Below the pieces are notes generated by a model that ran no database searches, had not been told where the DNA came from, and worked only from the letters and a program-made list of their open reading frames with translations. The translations under genes were made by a program, and so were the position numbers. DNA of 55,671 nt from Planctomycetota bacterium. GTDB taxonomy: Bacteria > Planctomycetota > UBA8742 > UBA2392. Numbering within the stretch: position 1 is the first letter of the stretch; each line of letters opens with the position of its first letter. This document shows positions 26,301-35,160 of the stretch, in pieces. The stretch lies in contig QEVF01000034.1 in NCBI GenBank assembly GCA_003576915.1, positions 1 through 55,671 of the forward strand. Direction: 5' to 3'.

Positions 26301-26693
26301 GCCCGTCACGGTGACCTCGATGGTCTCGGTCTTCCAGACGATCGGGTCGGGGCCTTCGGTGCCGGGCTTGGGCGTCACGGGTTTCTCGGGGCCCTCCGGA
26401 CCGCCGTTGCCGCCGTCTATGCCGGGTCCCCCGTCCTTGGGGCGAGGCTCTGCGGAGGCGCCGTCTTTGGGGTTGTTGCCCGGGGGCTTGCCGGAGTCGT
26501 TGGCGGGCCTGCCTGTGCGGGGTTTCACGGCCGCGCCGCCGTCTGACACTTCCGAGTCGCCCCCCTGGGCCATCGCGTTGGACGGGGGCCGCCGCGCGGC
26601 GTCGTTGCCGCTCAGGAGCAGATAGGCCCCGATGGAGCCTCCCAGAAGCAGGAACAGGACCAACAGGGCAATGGTGACCGTACTGTTGCGCAT
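23364..26693 (-). CDS. membrane-anchored protein with about nine carboxypeptidase-regulatory-like domains
   Basis: A 1,109-residue protein. One N-terminal membrane helix (about 5-27) is followed by a Gly/Pro/Lys-rich linker (about 35-125), then a string of transthyretin-like beta-sandwich units. Each has the CarboxypepD_reg pattern: G(R/T)V...G.P(V/L).(A/G)..V, and later G.F....L.PG.Y. or DGRFEFKNVPPGTYLALA. About nine units can be counted to the C-terminus. Such domains serve as adhesive or carbohydrate-binding modules on bacterial surfaces. No enzymatic domain is visible. The start at 26693 (MRNSTV) is preferred to a frame opening ten codons earlier. Likely periplasmic or surface-projecting. 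Confidence 0.85.
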   Translation of the reverse strand: MRNSTVTIALLVLFLLLGGSIGAYLLLSGNDAARRPPSNAMAQGGDSEVSDGGAAVKPRTGRPANDSGKPPGNNPKDGASAEPRPKDGGPGIDGGNGGPEGPEKPVTPKPGTEGPDPIVWKTETIEVTVTGEVRYRSDNRPAVGVKVAAESSDGNLWGRWSRGDDENSRRLASRPPSNPQGSTTTDNNGQFTLVLKLTASNGGWSTARSASEDRSESDSDKEVLTAGFVVVATEAGFAPAHSNYMSLSAGQTEKVELELAIPVALRGRVTDAVTRQGIKGAHVELHEQSTRRRDWSAFRGPRTLQTNDEGYFSVNDLPAARYGVSVWAEGYAAQDYWATRRFVELSDGGEKDLGEIALSQTATVTGRVIDEETGKPLSASVSASRDDARWANVQASGTSDAEGRFKLDSLEPGSWTISATAQGYAKGIAKVQVSAGKTTDVGDIKLGSGMTVKGRVTNRAGEPVANAQVTLSQLSDQGMPWGSFAEPVGSTQTNADGRFSINGAIDGRWQVKVNADGYAELLHKLEIKGAVPELSLVVLHGAAVRGLVKDAAGAPVPQARVALVLHGSQAHQFYKSFGAQSGMGAAAGGEGSESASAGEDGRFEFKNVPPGTYLALASDSDGALAQRDDLVIREAEDLDGLELVIALKGAAEITVLEDGKPLEGVRVELWRGFGAVAGQLSGVTNAQGVVLIKNLADGSYTIRTDKDTSEWDSEAMKKRSFVVKPGETARYTLELKPMSGVYLHGTLTMNGKNVFSVCVLVGLGPLKNIFKQGTVDANGRFEFRNLTPGSYELHARVANDSVPAIVTFKFDKEGEYPVSHDFRGFTVSGSVTTPANDAPERAQVRMMLRPHSQVTGELVNWLRGEASCDSDGVFSFDNVATGTYTLTATLAGVGSVEREIEVTNGDLAIDFNITRTSGDLTIKISKLVGKPVRSGFGVVVPSLEDASGKAISLPSADDAFFMISEGVEKTLRTLPPGKYTLVLGAPGYLAKRVPNVTVEVGKTARVEVELVAAAELRVTFTNTDITQEQCADAVLVYLDAAGREVPLEASLFDTWATPPAFSKPTVAAQYLGPEVTQVKIRVTGFAEVIVPVQFEAGKLLTTEVTLSPG

Positions 26694-26749
26694 GCGGGCC
26701 TCTGGCTGGAGTGTGCGATGCAAGCTTCGTCAACGGCGACGGGCACTAT

Positions 26750-26780
26750 CTTATACGTATCCGGGGGCTTTCTGTTCCAA
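26750..26780 (-). promoter_or_regulatory. possible promoter of the 1,109-residue protein gene
   Basis: On the minus strand TTGGAA (26775-26780) and TATAAG (26750-26755) are 19 bases apart, which would give a leader of about 50 bases. The spacing is on the long side, so this is tentative. Confidence 0.3.
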
Positions 26781-26944
26781 AGGCACTCGGGATTTGGAGG
26801 ACTGGCGCAAGCTTTTCCGCGCCCCGGGTTTATGAGGACCCGCCAGGGGCAGCCGGCCGCTGTTTCAAGGGTTCGCCGCGCCGGCGTTCATTGAAGATCA
26901 GGTCAGGATTGGTTCAATGGCCGGTTTGGATCGTCTTGGGCACC

Positions 26945-28099
26945 ATGGCCGGCACAGCACAACTGGAGTCTCCCGTCAAGCGGACCGCGGGCCCCCCGGA
27001 GGGCGCGGCCAGGGCCGGCACCCCCGTGGCCCGCCCTGCGCCCTGGCGCTGGCTGTTTCGCGTCTTCCGATTTGAGGAGGCCGTGATCTTCGCGCTTCTG
27101 GCGGTGTTTGCGCTTGTGCTGCTCAGCGTCGATGGCGCCCCGGCCTTCAGCTACCTGTGGGCGGGCTTTACGTACAACTTTCACGGCAACGGCACCATGT
27201 GGATGTTCCTGCAGTGGTGCACGCTTGGCACTTTTGCCCTGCTGGTGGTGGCCGCCCTGCCCATGGCCGCCGGCGGCAAGGCGGCCCTTGTGATGCAGGG
27301 TGTCTGGCGCGGGCAGGAGGGCGTGCTGGGGCGCGCCAAAGCCACCTTGGCCTGGGGCGCGGGAGGCATCCGCGCCTATGTGCCGTTTCTGGCCTGCATG
27401 GGCGTCTATGAAATGCTCAAGCGGCTGATTCCCGCCGTGCGGGGCAGCCGGCTTTACGACGTAGAGATGGCACGCTTCGATTACTGGCTGCTGGGCGACC
27501 TGAGCGCAGCCATCGTACGCAAGGCCATGCACGCTGACTGGATCAACGCCCTGCTGGCAGCCCTGCCCTTTGAGCTGACACAACTCGACATTCATGAGGC
27601 CTGCTACATCTCCTATGTGTATGCGGCTCCCGCGCTGGCGCTCTCGCTCTGGTTTCTGGGCCGGCGCGAGCACTTTGACCGCTTCATCGGGGCCATTACG
27701 CTTTGCGGCGCCCTGGCCTATGTGGGTTATGTGCTCGTGCCCGTGGTCGGACCCAAGTACGTGTTTCCGGACCGCTGGCTAGAAGCCTCGCCGGCTGCCC
27801 TGAGCTTCATGGACGACATCAAGGGCATGAACCGTGACTGCTTCCCCAGCCTGCACACGGCCTGGACCACCCTGTTCCTGATCAGCGCCTGGCGTGGCTG
27901 CCGGCCCCTGTTCTGGGTCTACCTGCCGGTGGGCATCGGGGTTTACATCGCCACGCTCTACGGCGGGTATCACTACATTCCGGACATCATCGCGGGACAC
28001 CTGCTGGCGATCTTTGCCTTCTGGGCAGCCAGGCCCCTGCGCGAGTGGTGGAACCGGCGCGCGGGATTCGGCGATTCCAAAGGCACGTCCGCCCTGTAA
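26945..28099 (+). CDS. PAP2-superfamily integral membrane phosphatase/phosphotransferase
   Basis: A 384-residue membrane protein with around seven hydrophobic helices after a 40-residue soluble start. Near the C-terminus are PAP2 (PA-phosphatase, AUR1-like PAP2_3 type) signatures: NRDCFPSLHTAW (His304) and GGYHYIPDIIAGH (His343 and His352). The SLH and H-x8-H pairs supply the phosphohistidine chemistry. Family members dephosphorylate lipid phosphates or move phosphoinositol or phosphocholine head groups between lipids. The ATG at 26945 is chosen because upstream codons look non-coding. Divergent from the large surface protein. Substrate unknown. Confidence 0.82.
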   Translation: MAGTAQLESPVKRTAGPPEGAARAGTPVARPAPWRWLFRVFRFEEAVIFALLAVFALVLLSVDGAPAFSYLWAGFTYNFHGNGTMWMFLQWCTLGTFALLVVAALPMAAGGKAALVMQGVWRGQEGVLGRAKATLAWGAGGIRAYVPFLACMGVYEMLKRLIPAVRGSRLYDVEMARFDYWLLGDLSAAIVRKAMHADWINALLAALPFELTQLDIHEACYISYVYAAPALALSLWFLGRREHFDRFIGAITLCGALAYVGYVLVPVVGPKYVFPDRWLEASPAALSFMDDIKGMNRDCFPSLHTAWTTLFLISAWRGCRPLFWVYLPVGIGVYIATLYGGYHYIPDIIAGHLLAIFAFWAARPLREWWNRRAGFGDSKGTSAL

Positions 28100-28134
28100 T
28101 CCCCCGGTGGGCCCGACGATGGCAAGATCGCGCC

Positions 28135-28425
28135 GTGACCACGCACCGGCAGATTCTGGAGGAGTATCGCGGCTATCGGCGCGCCTGCATCTATGCCATC
28201 GTGGGGGCGTTCGCGCTCACGGGCCTGCAACTTGCGCTGATGCCCTGGCCCGGCGCGCTGGCATCACTGTGGTTGTTGGCCTATGTCCCGCCTGCCTGTT
28301 ACGGCATCTGGCGCTGGCGCGCGCCGGGCCCTGCGGATCGACAACCGCGCTCGCGCAACGGACAATCTGAAATCGGCAGAGGCCGAATCGAAATCAGGGA
28401 TGCCGCGTCGGGGGATCGCGCTTGA
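28135..28425 (+). CDS. small two-helix membrane protein overlapping the sigma factor gene
   Basis: A 96-residue protein from GTG 28135. A basic N-terminus (VTTHRQILEEYRGYRRA) precedes two hydrophobic helices (about 18-36 and 41-60) and an Arg-rich cytoplasmic tail. The stop TGA (28423-28425) overlaps the TTG start of the sigma factor, so the two are likely translationally coupled. That layout would suit a membrane partner of the sigma factor, but no anti-sigma motif is visible and this remains a guess. The existence of the gene rests on the overlap, the membrane-type composition and the co-direction. Confidence 0.5.
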   Translation: MTTHRQILEEYRGYRRACIYAIVGAFALTGLQLALMPWPGALASLWLLAYVPPACYGIWRWRAPGPADRQPRSRNGQSEIGRGRIEIRDAASGDRA

Positions 28426-29174
28426 TCAACATCAATACAGACCTGCTGGGCCGGCTGAAGAAGGCCGATTCCAGCGCGTGGTACGAGATGTGGGAAGTGT
28501 TCGGCCCGTCCATCGAGCGGCTGATCGGCTCCATTGCCTCGCGCTATTTCGGCCAGGAGACCATCAAGGACGTAAGCCAGGAGACTCTGGCCCGCGTCTA
28601 TCAGGAGATCGCAAAATTTGATCCCAGGCGCGGCGTGAAGTTTTCGACCTGGCTCTACGCCATCGCCAAGCATGTGGTCTACAGCGAGCTGACCACGCGC
28701 AACGCGCAGAAGCGAGGCGGCGGCGTCAAACCCATGAGCCTCGACGACACCCTCCACGAGGTCAGCCAGCAGCCCCTGCCCGACCAGGAGTTTGAGGCCA
28801 ATGTGTTCAGGGCCAAGGTGTACCGCGCGCTCAAGGAAGTTGAAAAGCAGAGCGAGTTTGCGGAGTTCGAGTGTTACCGCCTGCGCCTGACCCGCAACAT
28901 GCAGGGCAAGGACATTTCGGCGGCGCTGGGCATCAGCGAGGCCAGCGTGAGCCGCTATCTCAAGCGCGTGCGCGACAGCCTGCGCCAGGCCATCGGGATG
29001 GCGGTGGCCGGCTACTCCTGGACGGACGACGAACGCGCCCAGCTCAAGACGAGCGGGTTGAACAGCGCCGATGACGACGCCTTCGACAACGCCTTGAGTG
29101 ACGTCTACCTGACGGACGAAAAGTCGCGGCGCGATTACGGCAAGATGCAGAAGACGGCGCGCAGCGTCCGTTGA
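28422..29174 (+). CDS. sigma-70-family (ECF-like) RNA polymerase sigma factor with acidic C-terminal extension
   Basis: A 250-residue sigma factor. Region 2 (about 15-90) has SRYFGQETIKDVSQETLARV and FDPRRGVKFSTWLYAIAKH. Region 4 (about 130-190) has a helix-turn-helix around MQGKDISAALGISEASVSRY. About 55 residues follow region 4 (GYSWTDDERAQL to the end), acidic then basic, not part of the core fold. ECF factors with such tails often sense or self-regulate through them. The start is TTG 28422, overlapping the stop of the small membrane protein; homology begins within the first ten residues. No zinc-type anti-sigma factor is next to it. A terminator follows. Confidence 0.88.
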   Translation: MININTDLLGRLKKADSSAWYEMWEVFGPSIERLIGSIASRYFGQETIKDVSQETLARVYQEIAKFDPRRGVKFSTWLYAIAKHVVYSELTTRNAQKRGGGVKPMSLDDTLHEVSQQPLPDQEFEANVFRAKVYRALKEVEKQSEFAEFECYRLRLTRNMQGKDISAALGISEASVSRYLKRVRDSLRQAIGMAVAGYSWTDDERAQLKTSGLNSADDDAFDNALSDVYLTDEKSRRDYGKMQKTARSVR

Positions 29175-29190
29175 AAGCCCGAAAATGACA

Positions 29191-29212
29191 GCGCCCCGGG
29201 AGCCCGGGGCGC
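29191..29212. terminator. bidirectional hairpin between the sigma factor and TlpA-like genes
   Basis: GCGCCCCGGG and CCCGGGGCGC form an inverted repeat with only AG between the arms (effectively a 9-bp stem). It lies between two convergent stops (29174 and 29232), where a shared terminator is expected. Confidence 0.7.
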
Positions 29213-29231
29213 CGCGCCTTGCCGCATCGAG

Positions 29232-30383
29232 TTATTTGGTTTCGGCCGGCTTCAGTGCCGCCACCAGCTCGCGCACCTTCTGGGACAGCTTTTCGCCGCG
29301 CAGGCCGTCAGCAACGACTTTGCCTTCGGCGTCCAGCAGCACCGTGCGGGGGATGCTGTTGATGCCGTAGCGCTTGGCCATGCCGCTGGACCAGAAGCCG
29401 CCGTCATAAATCTGGCGCCAGGGCATCGCGGCCAGCTTGCTGCGGCCCTTGCCCGCGATGGTGTCACGCAGGGCCTGCTCGCCGTCCTTGTTGTCGAACG
29501 AGATGCCGATGATCTCGAAGCCCTGCTCGTGCAGCTCCTCGTACAGCTTGATCACCTCGGGCATGTCCTTGATGCAGGGTCCGCACCAGGTGGCCCAGAA
29601 GTCGAGGAGGACAATCTTGCCCTTGTAGTCGGCCGTGGAAATCGCCTTGCCGTCGAGGTCCTTGACCGTCATGACCTTGCCCCAGTCTTCGAAGGCCTCG
29701 CCTTCCTTGATGGCGGCCTTGTGGGCGCTGAGCACGACCCGCATCAGGTCGCGGTACACGCCGGGCTCCTTGGCTTCGGCCAGGGCCTTGTCCGTCGTCA
29801 ATGCCTGGGTTACGGCTTTGACCGTGGCCTCATCCTTGCGGTTGAGGGCGTCCAGCAGCTTGATCTCGCCCACGGCCAGGGTTTTGGCCGCGTCGCCCTT
29901 GGCCTCGATCTCCATCTTCTTGACCGTGTCCGCCGCTTCCTTGGAGTACTTGTCGTGGCCGAGCTTGGCAATCAGGCTCCACTTGCGCCACTCTGCGGCG
30001 TCCTTGGCTTCGCCGTTGGACTTGAGGTAGAGGTCTGCGAGGCGGATGTAGCCTTCGTGGTTGGACGCGTACTGGCTCCTGGGACCGGCCCACTTGTAGA
30101 GCGTGTCGTGGTCCTTGGCGTCGGGGTTGGAGGCGATGTAGTCAGCGGCCCGCCTGAAGGCCTCGGCAAAGAAGGTGTGAATCTGCTCTTCGCTGGGGTT
30201 GCGGCCGAAGTCCTTGGTCAGCTCCTTGAAGCTGTCCATGACTTCCTTGGCCGAAGCATAGCTCTTGGGTTCTTCCTTGGCGGTGTCCTTCTCGCCCTTG
30301 GCCTCCTGGGCCAAAACTGTCGCCGCGGGGGCGGAAAGTGCCAAAGCCGCGCATACGGCCACCATACGAGTCCAACGCGTCAT
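29232..30383 (-). CDS. exported TlpA/AhpC-type thioredoxin-fold protein
   Basis: A 383-residue exported protein. The signal peptide is MTRWTRMVAVCAALALSAPA (about 1-25). A charged helical domain (about 30-225) precedes a TlpA-like thioredoxin domain (about 235-378) with DFWATWCGPCIKDMPE (redox CxxC), IIGISFDNKDG, and the cis-Pro block GINSIPRTVLLDAEGKVV. Such proteins keep exported cysteines reduced, or help cytochrome maturation. The ATG at 30383 is chosen because GGAG lies eight bases upstream; ATG at 30395 lacks one. Divergent from the SNF-like transporter gene. The helical N-terminal domain has no identifiable relative. Confidence 0.88.
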   Translation of the reverse strand: MTRWTRMVAVCAALALSAPAATVLAQEAKGEKDTAKEEPKSYASAKEVMDSFKELTKDFGRNPSEEQIHTFFAEAFRRAADYIASNPDAKDHDTLYKWAGPRSQYASNHEGYIRLADLYLKSNGEAKDAAEWRKWSLIAKLGHDKYSKEAADTVKKMEIEAKGDAAKTLAVGEIKLLDALNRKDEATVKAVTQALTTDKALAEAKEPGVYRDLMRVVLSAHKAAIKEGEAFEDWGKVMTVKDLDGKAISTADYKGKIVLLDFWATWCGPCIKDMPEVIKLYEELHEQGFEIIGISFDNKDGEQALRDTIAGKGRSKLAAMPWRQIYDGGFWSSGMAKRYGINSIPRTVLLDAEGKVVADGLRGEKLSQKVRELVAALKPAETK

Positions 30384-30492
30384 CCGGTTCTCCATGAAAA
30401 GGAAAGTGTTCACGCCCATGTTACGGCCGGCGCCGGCCGTCAAGGCAGACAAAATCGGAATGGGTGGTGGCCGCAAGGGCCCTTCGCCCTGC

Positions 30493-30498
30493 TAAAGT
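30493..30498 (+). promoter_or_regulatory. -10 element of the SNF-like gene, probable leaderless start
   Basis: TAAAGT, six bases, then GTG 30505. The geometry equals that of ribBA, folK and the restriction gene. No Shine-Dalgarno is visible. Confidence 0.45.
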
Positions 30499-30504
30499 AG
30501 CCCC

Positions 30505-32679
30505 GTGCCTTCCCTGACCGGACACAGCCGTTGGCAGTCACGCAGCGCCTTCCTGGCCACCACCCTGATGGTTTTGCTGTGTGTCGGCGCGCCCTTTCAC
30601 GTGACCCGGGGTCTGCTGGCTCACGGCGCCCTGTTCCTGCCCGTGCTGCTGCTGGTCTTTCTGCTGCTGGGTACGCCGCTCATGCGCCTGGCCCTGGCCA
30701 TTGGCCAGATTCACCAGTCCATTCCCGGGCGCGATGCCGTCATCACCGTGCAGTGGCTGGTGCGCCTGCTGCTGGTGGGCCTGCTGCTGTTCGTGGCGGC
30801 GCGGGCCGCGGGCTGGATCTTCGCCGGAGCCGCCCACGACTTCCCTCCCCAGACCTTGCTGTATCAGCAGCGTGAACTGACAGAGGCCGCCGCCCAATGG
30901 CACGCCCAGCCCAGCAACGCCTTCCTGGCCGGCGCCACGAGCGTGCTGGGCTTCACCCTGCTGCTGGCGCTGGTGGCCGGCCGTGCCCGCGTCACCGGCC
31001 TGTCCTGGCTCGGTGCGCCGTTGCTGGGGGCCTGCATCACCCTGCTGCTGCTGGGCTTTGCCGTGGCACTCACCATGCCGGGGGCCGGCGCCCTGGCCGC
31101 CGTGAGTGCTCCCCCTCGGGCGGGTCCCCTTGTCAGCCTCGACTTCTGGGCCGATATCGGCCGCGTCACCCTTCTGGCCACGGGAGCGCAGGCGGGGGTC
31201 GTGGTCGCCGCGGGCTCGGGGCTGCCCGGCCGCGCGGAGATCGGGCGTGAGGCCCGCGTTCTGGTGTGCGGCATGGCCTTCATCCTTGTGCTGACAGGCA
31301 TCTGCGGCCTGCTGCTGCTCAGTGCGCTGTGCCTGGAGCAGGGGCTGATTCCCCAGGCCCGCCATGCCGCTCCCTCGCTGCTGGTGCTGGACCTGGTGCC
31401 GGCCCTGGGCGAGCGGCTCTTTGCCTCCTGGCCCCCGGAGTGGCAGTTGCCGGAGATGGGCCGCCGCGTCACGGCCGCGTGGTGCTTCACGGTGGCGTTG
31501 GCGGGAAGCTTTGGCGCCTGTGGCCTGCTGATATCGCGCAGCCCCCTGCCGGACGCCTGGCGCTCGCGCACCGCGCGCTATGGCTACGCGGCGGCCCTGG
31601 TAGTCGCGGCGGCCCTGGCCATGGCGGCCTGGCAGGGCTCCCTGGAAATCCTGGACCCCCTGCTGGTCGTCCTGCCCGCCCTGCTGGGCCTGATGCGGCT
31701 CAACCTGGCCCGACGCCAGGGCGCGGGCCTGCGCGTGGCCAAGGCGGCCTTTGAGGCCCGCACGCCCGCCCTTGAGAAGCTGCATTTCAGCCTGGCCTTC
31801 AGCGTGGCCAGGCCGCTGCTGGTGGCGCTGGTCATCGTCGTGGCCGCTCAGCAGCGCGAGGGCGGGCTGGTTCTGGCGGCCTCGGCCGCCTGCTTTGCCC
31901 TCATGTGGCTTGGCAGCCTTCAGGCCGAGCCTGTGCGCGCGGCCACCATGCGTCTGCCCAAGGCGGCCCTGCTGCTGCTCGTGGCGGCTCCGGCGCTCCA
32001 TGCGGCGTCAGCGCCGCCCACACTTCAGGAGCTGCACGCGCGCATTGCCGTGGAGTCGGATGACACGCGCCGCGCCGCACTGCGCCACGAATTTGAGGCG
32101 CGGCTGCGCCGTGGCGCAGGCCAGGACTTCGACGCGACGGCGGCCCGGGCCCTTGTGAGCCGGCAACTGGCCGCCCTGGGCAGGGCCACGGGGCCTGAGC
32201 GTGCCGGCCAGGCCGCCTGCCTGCAGGACGCCCTGGCCACGCTGCTGCTGGCCGATGAGTCGCCTGAAGCCCAGCAACTGGAGCACCAGGCGCTGGTGCC
32301 CAGCACGCGTGACGTGCAGCGCATTTTGGGCGCGCTGGAGGGCGCGCGGGTCCGTGATGAAGCGGGCCTGAGGTCGGCGTTCAAGGACATCGGGCTGCGC
32401 CTGGGGCGCGGCCGCGTGGCGAGGGCGGATTTCGATGGCGGGCAGGACGCCGCGGCCTGGGCCGCCCCGCTGGTGTCGGACATGGCGGAGATCTGGGGCA
32501 CGGCGGGTCCGGAGGCGCGCATCATAAGGCGCGAGCTGGTGCGCGCTGCGGTGCAGGGGCGCACGCTGCTGCTGCCGGACGCGCGTGCCGGGGCGGTCTT
32601 TCTGGCCTGTCTGGCCCTGGCCTCGGCCCTGCTGACGGTTTCGCTGTGGCTGGCCCGGGGCTCGGCCCGGCCCGCGTGA
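30505..32679 (+). CDS. degenerate SNF-type transporter fused to a soluble helical domain
   Basis: A 724-residue protein. Residues 1-500 contain around 11 hydrophobic helices whose order resembles the neurotransmitter:sodium symporter (SNF) family: a start like SRWQSRSAFLATTLMVLLCV, LLLVFLLLGTPLMRLALAIG, and FWADIGRVTLLATGAQAGVV. The sodium- and substrate-binding NIWRFPY motif of helix 1 is replaced by GAPFHVTRG, so ordinary sodium-coupled transport is doubtful. Residues about 525-690 are a soluble helical domain, then one last membrane helix (LACLALASALLTVSLWLA). The start is GTG 30505. It may be a sensor-like relative of a transporter. Assignment to SNF is by pattern only. Confidence 0.6.
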   Translation: MPSLTGHSRWQSRSAFLATTLMVLLCVGAPFHVTRGLLAHGALFLPVLLLVFLLLGTPLMRLALAIGQIHQSIPGRDAVITVQWLVRLLLVGLLLFVAARAAGWIFAGAAHDFPPQTLLYQQRELTEAAAQWHAQPSNAFLAGATSVLGFTLLLALVAGRARVTGLSWLGAPLLGACITLLLLGFAVALTMPGAGALAAVSAPPRAGPLVSLDFWADIGRVTLLATGAQAGVVVAAGSGLPGRAEIGREARVLVCGMAFILVLTGICGLLLLSALCLEQGLIPQARHAAPSLLVLDLVPALGERLFASWPPEWQLPEMGRRVTAAWCFTVALAGSFGACGLLISRSPLPDAWRSRTARYGYAAALVVAAALAMAAWQGSLEILDPLLVVLPALLGLMRLNLARRQGAGLRVAKAAFEARTPALEKLHFSLAFSVARPLLVALVIVVAAQQREGGLVLAASAACFALMWLGSLQAEPVRAATMRLPKAALLLLVAAPALHAASAPPTLQELHARIAVESDDTRRAALRHEFEARLRRGAGQDFDATAARALVSRQLAALGRATGPERAGQAACLQDALATLLLADESPEAQQLEHQALVPSTRDVQRILGALEGARVRDEAGLRSAFKDIGLRLGRGRVARADFDGGQDAAAWAAPLVSDMAEIWGTAGPEARIIRRELVRAAVQGRTLLLPDARAGAVFLACLALASALLTVSLWLARGSARPA

Positions 32680-32686
32680 AGCGCCG

Positions 32687-32715
32687 TTGAGCGAGGCGCG
32701 GCAACTTCGTATAAG
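32687..32715 (+). promoter_or_regulatory. sigma-70-type promoter of the acyl-CoA dehydrogenase gene
   Basis: TTGAGC (32687-32692) and TATAAG (32710-32715) are separated by exactly 17 bases. Transcription would begin near 32722. The -35 box overlaps the end region just past the SNF-like gene. Confidence 0.7.
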
Positions 32716-32720
32716 GCGGT

Positions 32721-32736
32721 TTGAACGATCGTTTAA
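32721..32736 (+). promoter_or_regulatory. TetR-type operator overlapping the transcription start
   Basis: TTGAACGATCGTTTAA is a 16-base palindrome with one mismatched pair; its core AACGATCGTT is perfect. It lies at about -1 to +15 of the predicted transcript, where a bound repressor would block initiation. Short palindromes of this kind are typical of TetR-family regulators of fatty-acid oxidation. The regulator gene is not in this window. Confidence 0.5.
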
Positions 32737-32750
32737 CGCCGGAGCCAGCC

Positions 32751-33905
32751 GTGGACTTCAACTTGAATGAAGAGCTTCAACTGCTTCAGAAGACCGCCCG
32801 CGAGTTTGCCGAGTCTGAACTGAAGAAGCCTGCGCGCGAGATGGACGAGCGCGAGGAGTTCAACGTCGAGGTGTTCAGGAAGCTGGCTTCACTGGGGCTT
32901 GCGGGGCTCACGGTGCCGGAGCGTTTTGGCGGTTCGGGCTTCTACGAAAGCAACCTCGCCAACCAGGCGGCCTGCGTCGTTCTCGAGGAGATCAACCGCG
33001 TCTGCGCCAGCACCGGCGTGACCCTGTCGGTGCACATGAGCCTGTTCTCCAGCGCGCTCAACAAATGGGGCAGCGAAGAACTCAAGGCGCGCGTCCTGCC
33101 GAAAACCGCCAGCGGAGAGTGGATCGGAGCCTACTGCCTGAGTGAGGCCGGGGCCGGCTCCGACGCCGGCTCCCTCTCCTGCGCCGCCAGGAAGGTGGGC
33201 AGCGAGTACGTGCTCAACGGCAGCAAGCTATGGATCACCAGCGCACCCTACGCCGACGTCTATCTCGTCATGGCGCGCACCTCCAATGAGCATAAGACGC
33301 GCGGCATTTCGGCCTTCATTGTGGAGCGCTCCCGCAAGGGAGTCGTCATCGGCAAGAAGGAGAAGAAGATGGGCATCCGCGGCAGCGCCACGAGCGAAGT
33401 GCTGTTCGAGGATTGCCGCATTCCGGCCTCCAACCTCATCGGCGAGGAGGGCAAGGGCTTCACCATCGCCCTGGACACGCTCGATGGCGGGCGCATCGGT
33501 ATCTCGGCCCAGGCCGTCGGCATTGCCCGCGCCTGCCTCGAAGACAGCATCGAGTACGCCAAGCAGCGCGAACAGTTCGGCAAGAAGATTGCCGAGTTCC
33601 AGGGCGTCCAGTGGATGCTGGCGGACATGGGCGTGAAGCTGGAAGCCGCTCGCCTGCTGATGTATCGCGCGGCCTTCCTGCGTGACAACGGCCAGCCCTG
33701 CGCCAAGGAAGCTGCCATGGCCAAGCTGTTCGCCAGCGAAATGGCCAACAAGGCGGCCAAGGATGCCGTGCAGATTTTCGGCGGCAACGGCTACTCGAAG
33801 GAGTACAACGTCGAGCGCTACTTCCGCGATGCCAAGATCACCGAGATCTACGAGGGAACCAGCCAGGTGCAGCGCATTGTGGTCAGCCGCGCGCTGATTT
33901 CCTGA
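32751..33905 (+). CDS. short/medium-chain-type acyl-CoA dehydrogenase
   Basis: An FAD flavoenzyme that makes the trans-2-enoyl-CoA in beta-oxidation or branched-chain amino-acid breakdown. The 384-residue protein carries AYCLSEAGAGSDAGS, KLWITSAPYADVYLVMART, FIVERSRKGVVIGKKE.KMGIRGS, the FAD block QREQFGKKIAEFQ, FGGNGYSKEYNVERYFRDAK and IYEGTSQVQRIV. Glu368 in YEGTSQ is the expected catalytic base, as in short-chain dehydrogenases. The GTG at 32751 is chosen because GGAG lies six bases upstream; a start at 32721 would put the operator inside the gene. Not in an operon with the glutaryl-type enzyme at 4.5 kb. Only about 40% resembles it. Confidence 0.93.
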   Translation: MDFNLNEELQLLQKTAREFAESELKKPAREMDEREEFNVEVFRKLASLGLAGLTVPERFGGSGFYESNLANQAACVVLEEINRVCASTGVTLSVHMSLFSSALNKWGSEELKARVLPKTASGEWIGAYCLSEAGAGSDAGSLSCAARKVGSEYVLNGSKLWITSAPYADVYLVMARTSNEHKTRGISAFIVERSRKGVVIGKKEKKMGIRGSATSEVLFEDCRIPASNLIGEEGKGFTIALDTLDGGRIGISAQAVGIARACLEDSIEYAKQREQFGKKIAEFQGVQWMLADMGVKLEAARLLMYRAAFLRDNGQPCAKEAAMAKLFASEMANKAAKDAVQIFGGNGYSKEYNVERYFRDAKITEIYEGTSQVQRIVVSRALIS

Positions 33906-33926
33906 CACTGCGGGAAGTTTTCAAAC

Positions 33927-33954
33927 GCCGCCTGCAAGCCACTGTGCAGGCGGC
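33927..33954. terminator. hairpin after the acyl-CoA dehydrogenase gene
   Basis: GCCGCCTGCA and TGCAGGCGGC form a perfect 10-bp stem around AGCCACTG, 22 bases past the stop. It is followed by CCTGCTTGTC, so the T-run is weak. Confidence 0.6.
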
Positions 33955-33996
33955 CCTGCTTGTCGCATAATTCAGGCTCCTACCGGGCACGCAGTC

Positions 33997-35148
<1,152 letters not shown>

Positions 35149-35160
35149 GCCGGGGCCGCC

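Noticed and set aside
26711..26944. N-terminal extension of the PAP2 protein
   Set aside because: The added residues look non-coding and would overlap the promoter region of the divergent gene; ATG 26945 starts the credible protein.
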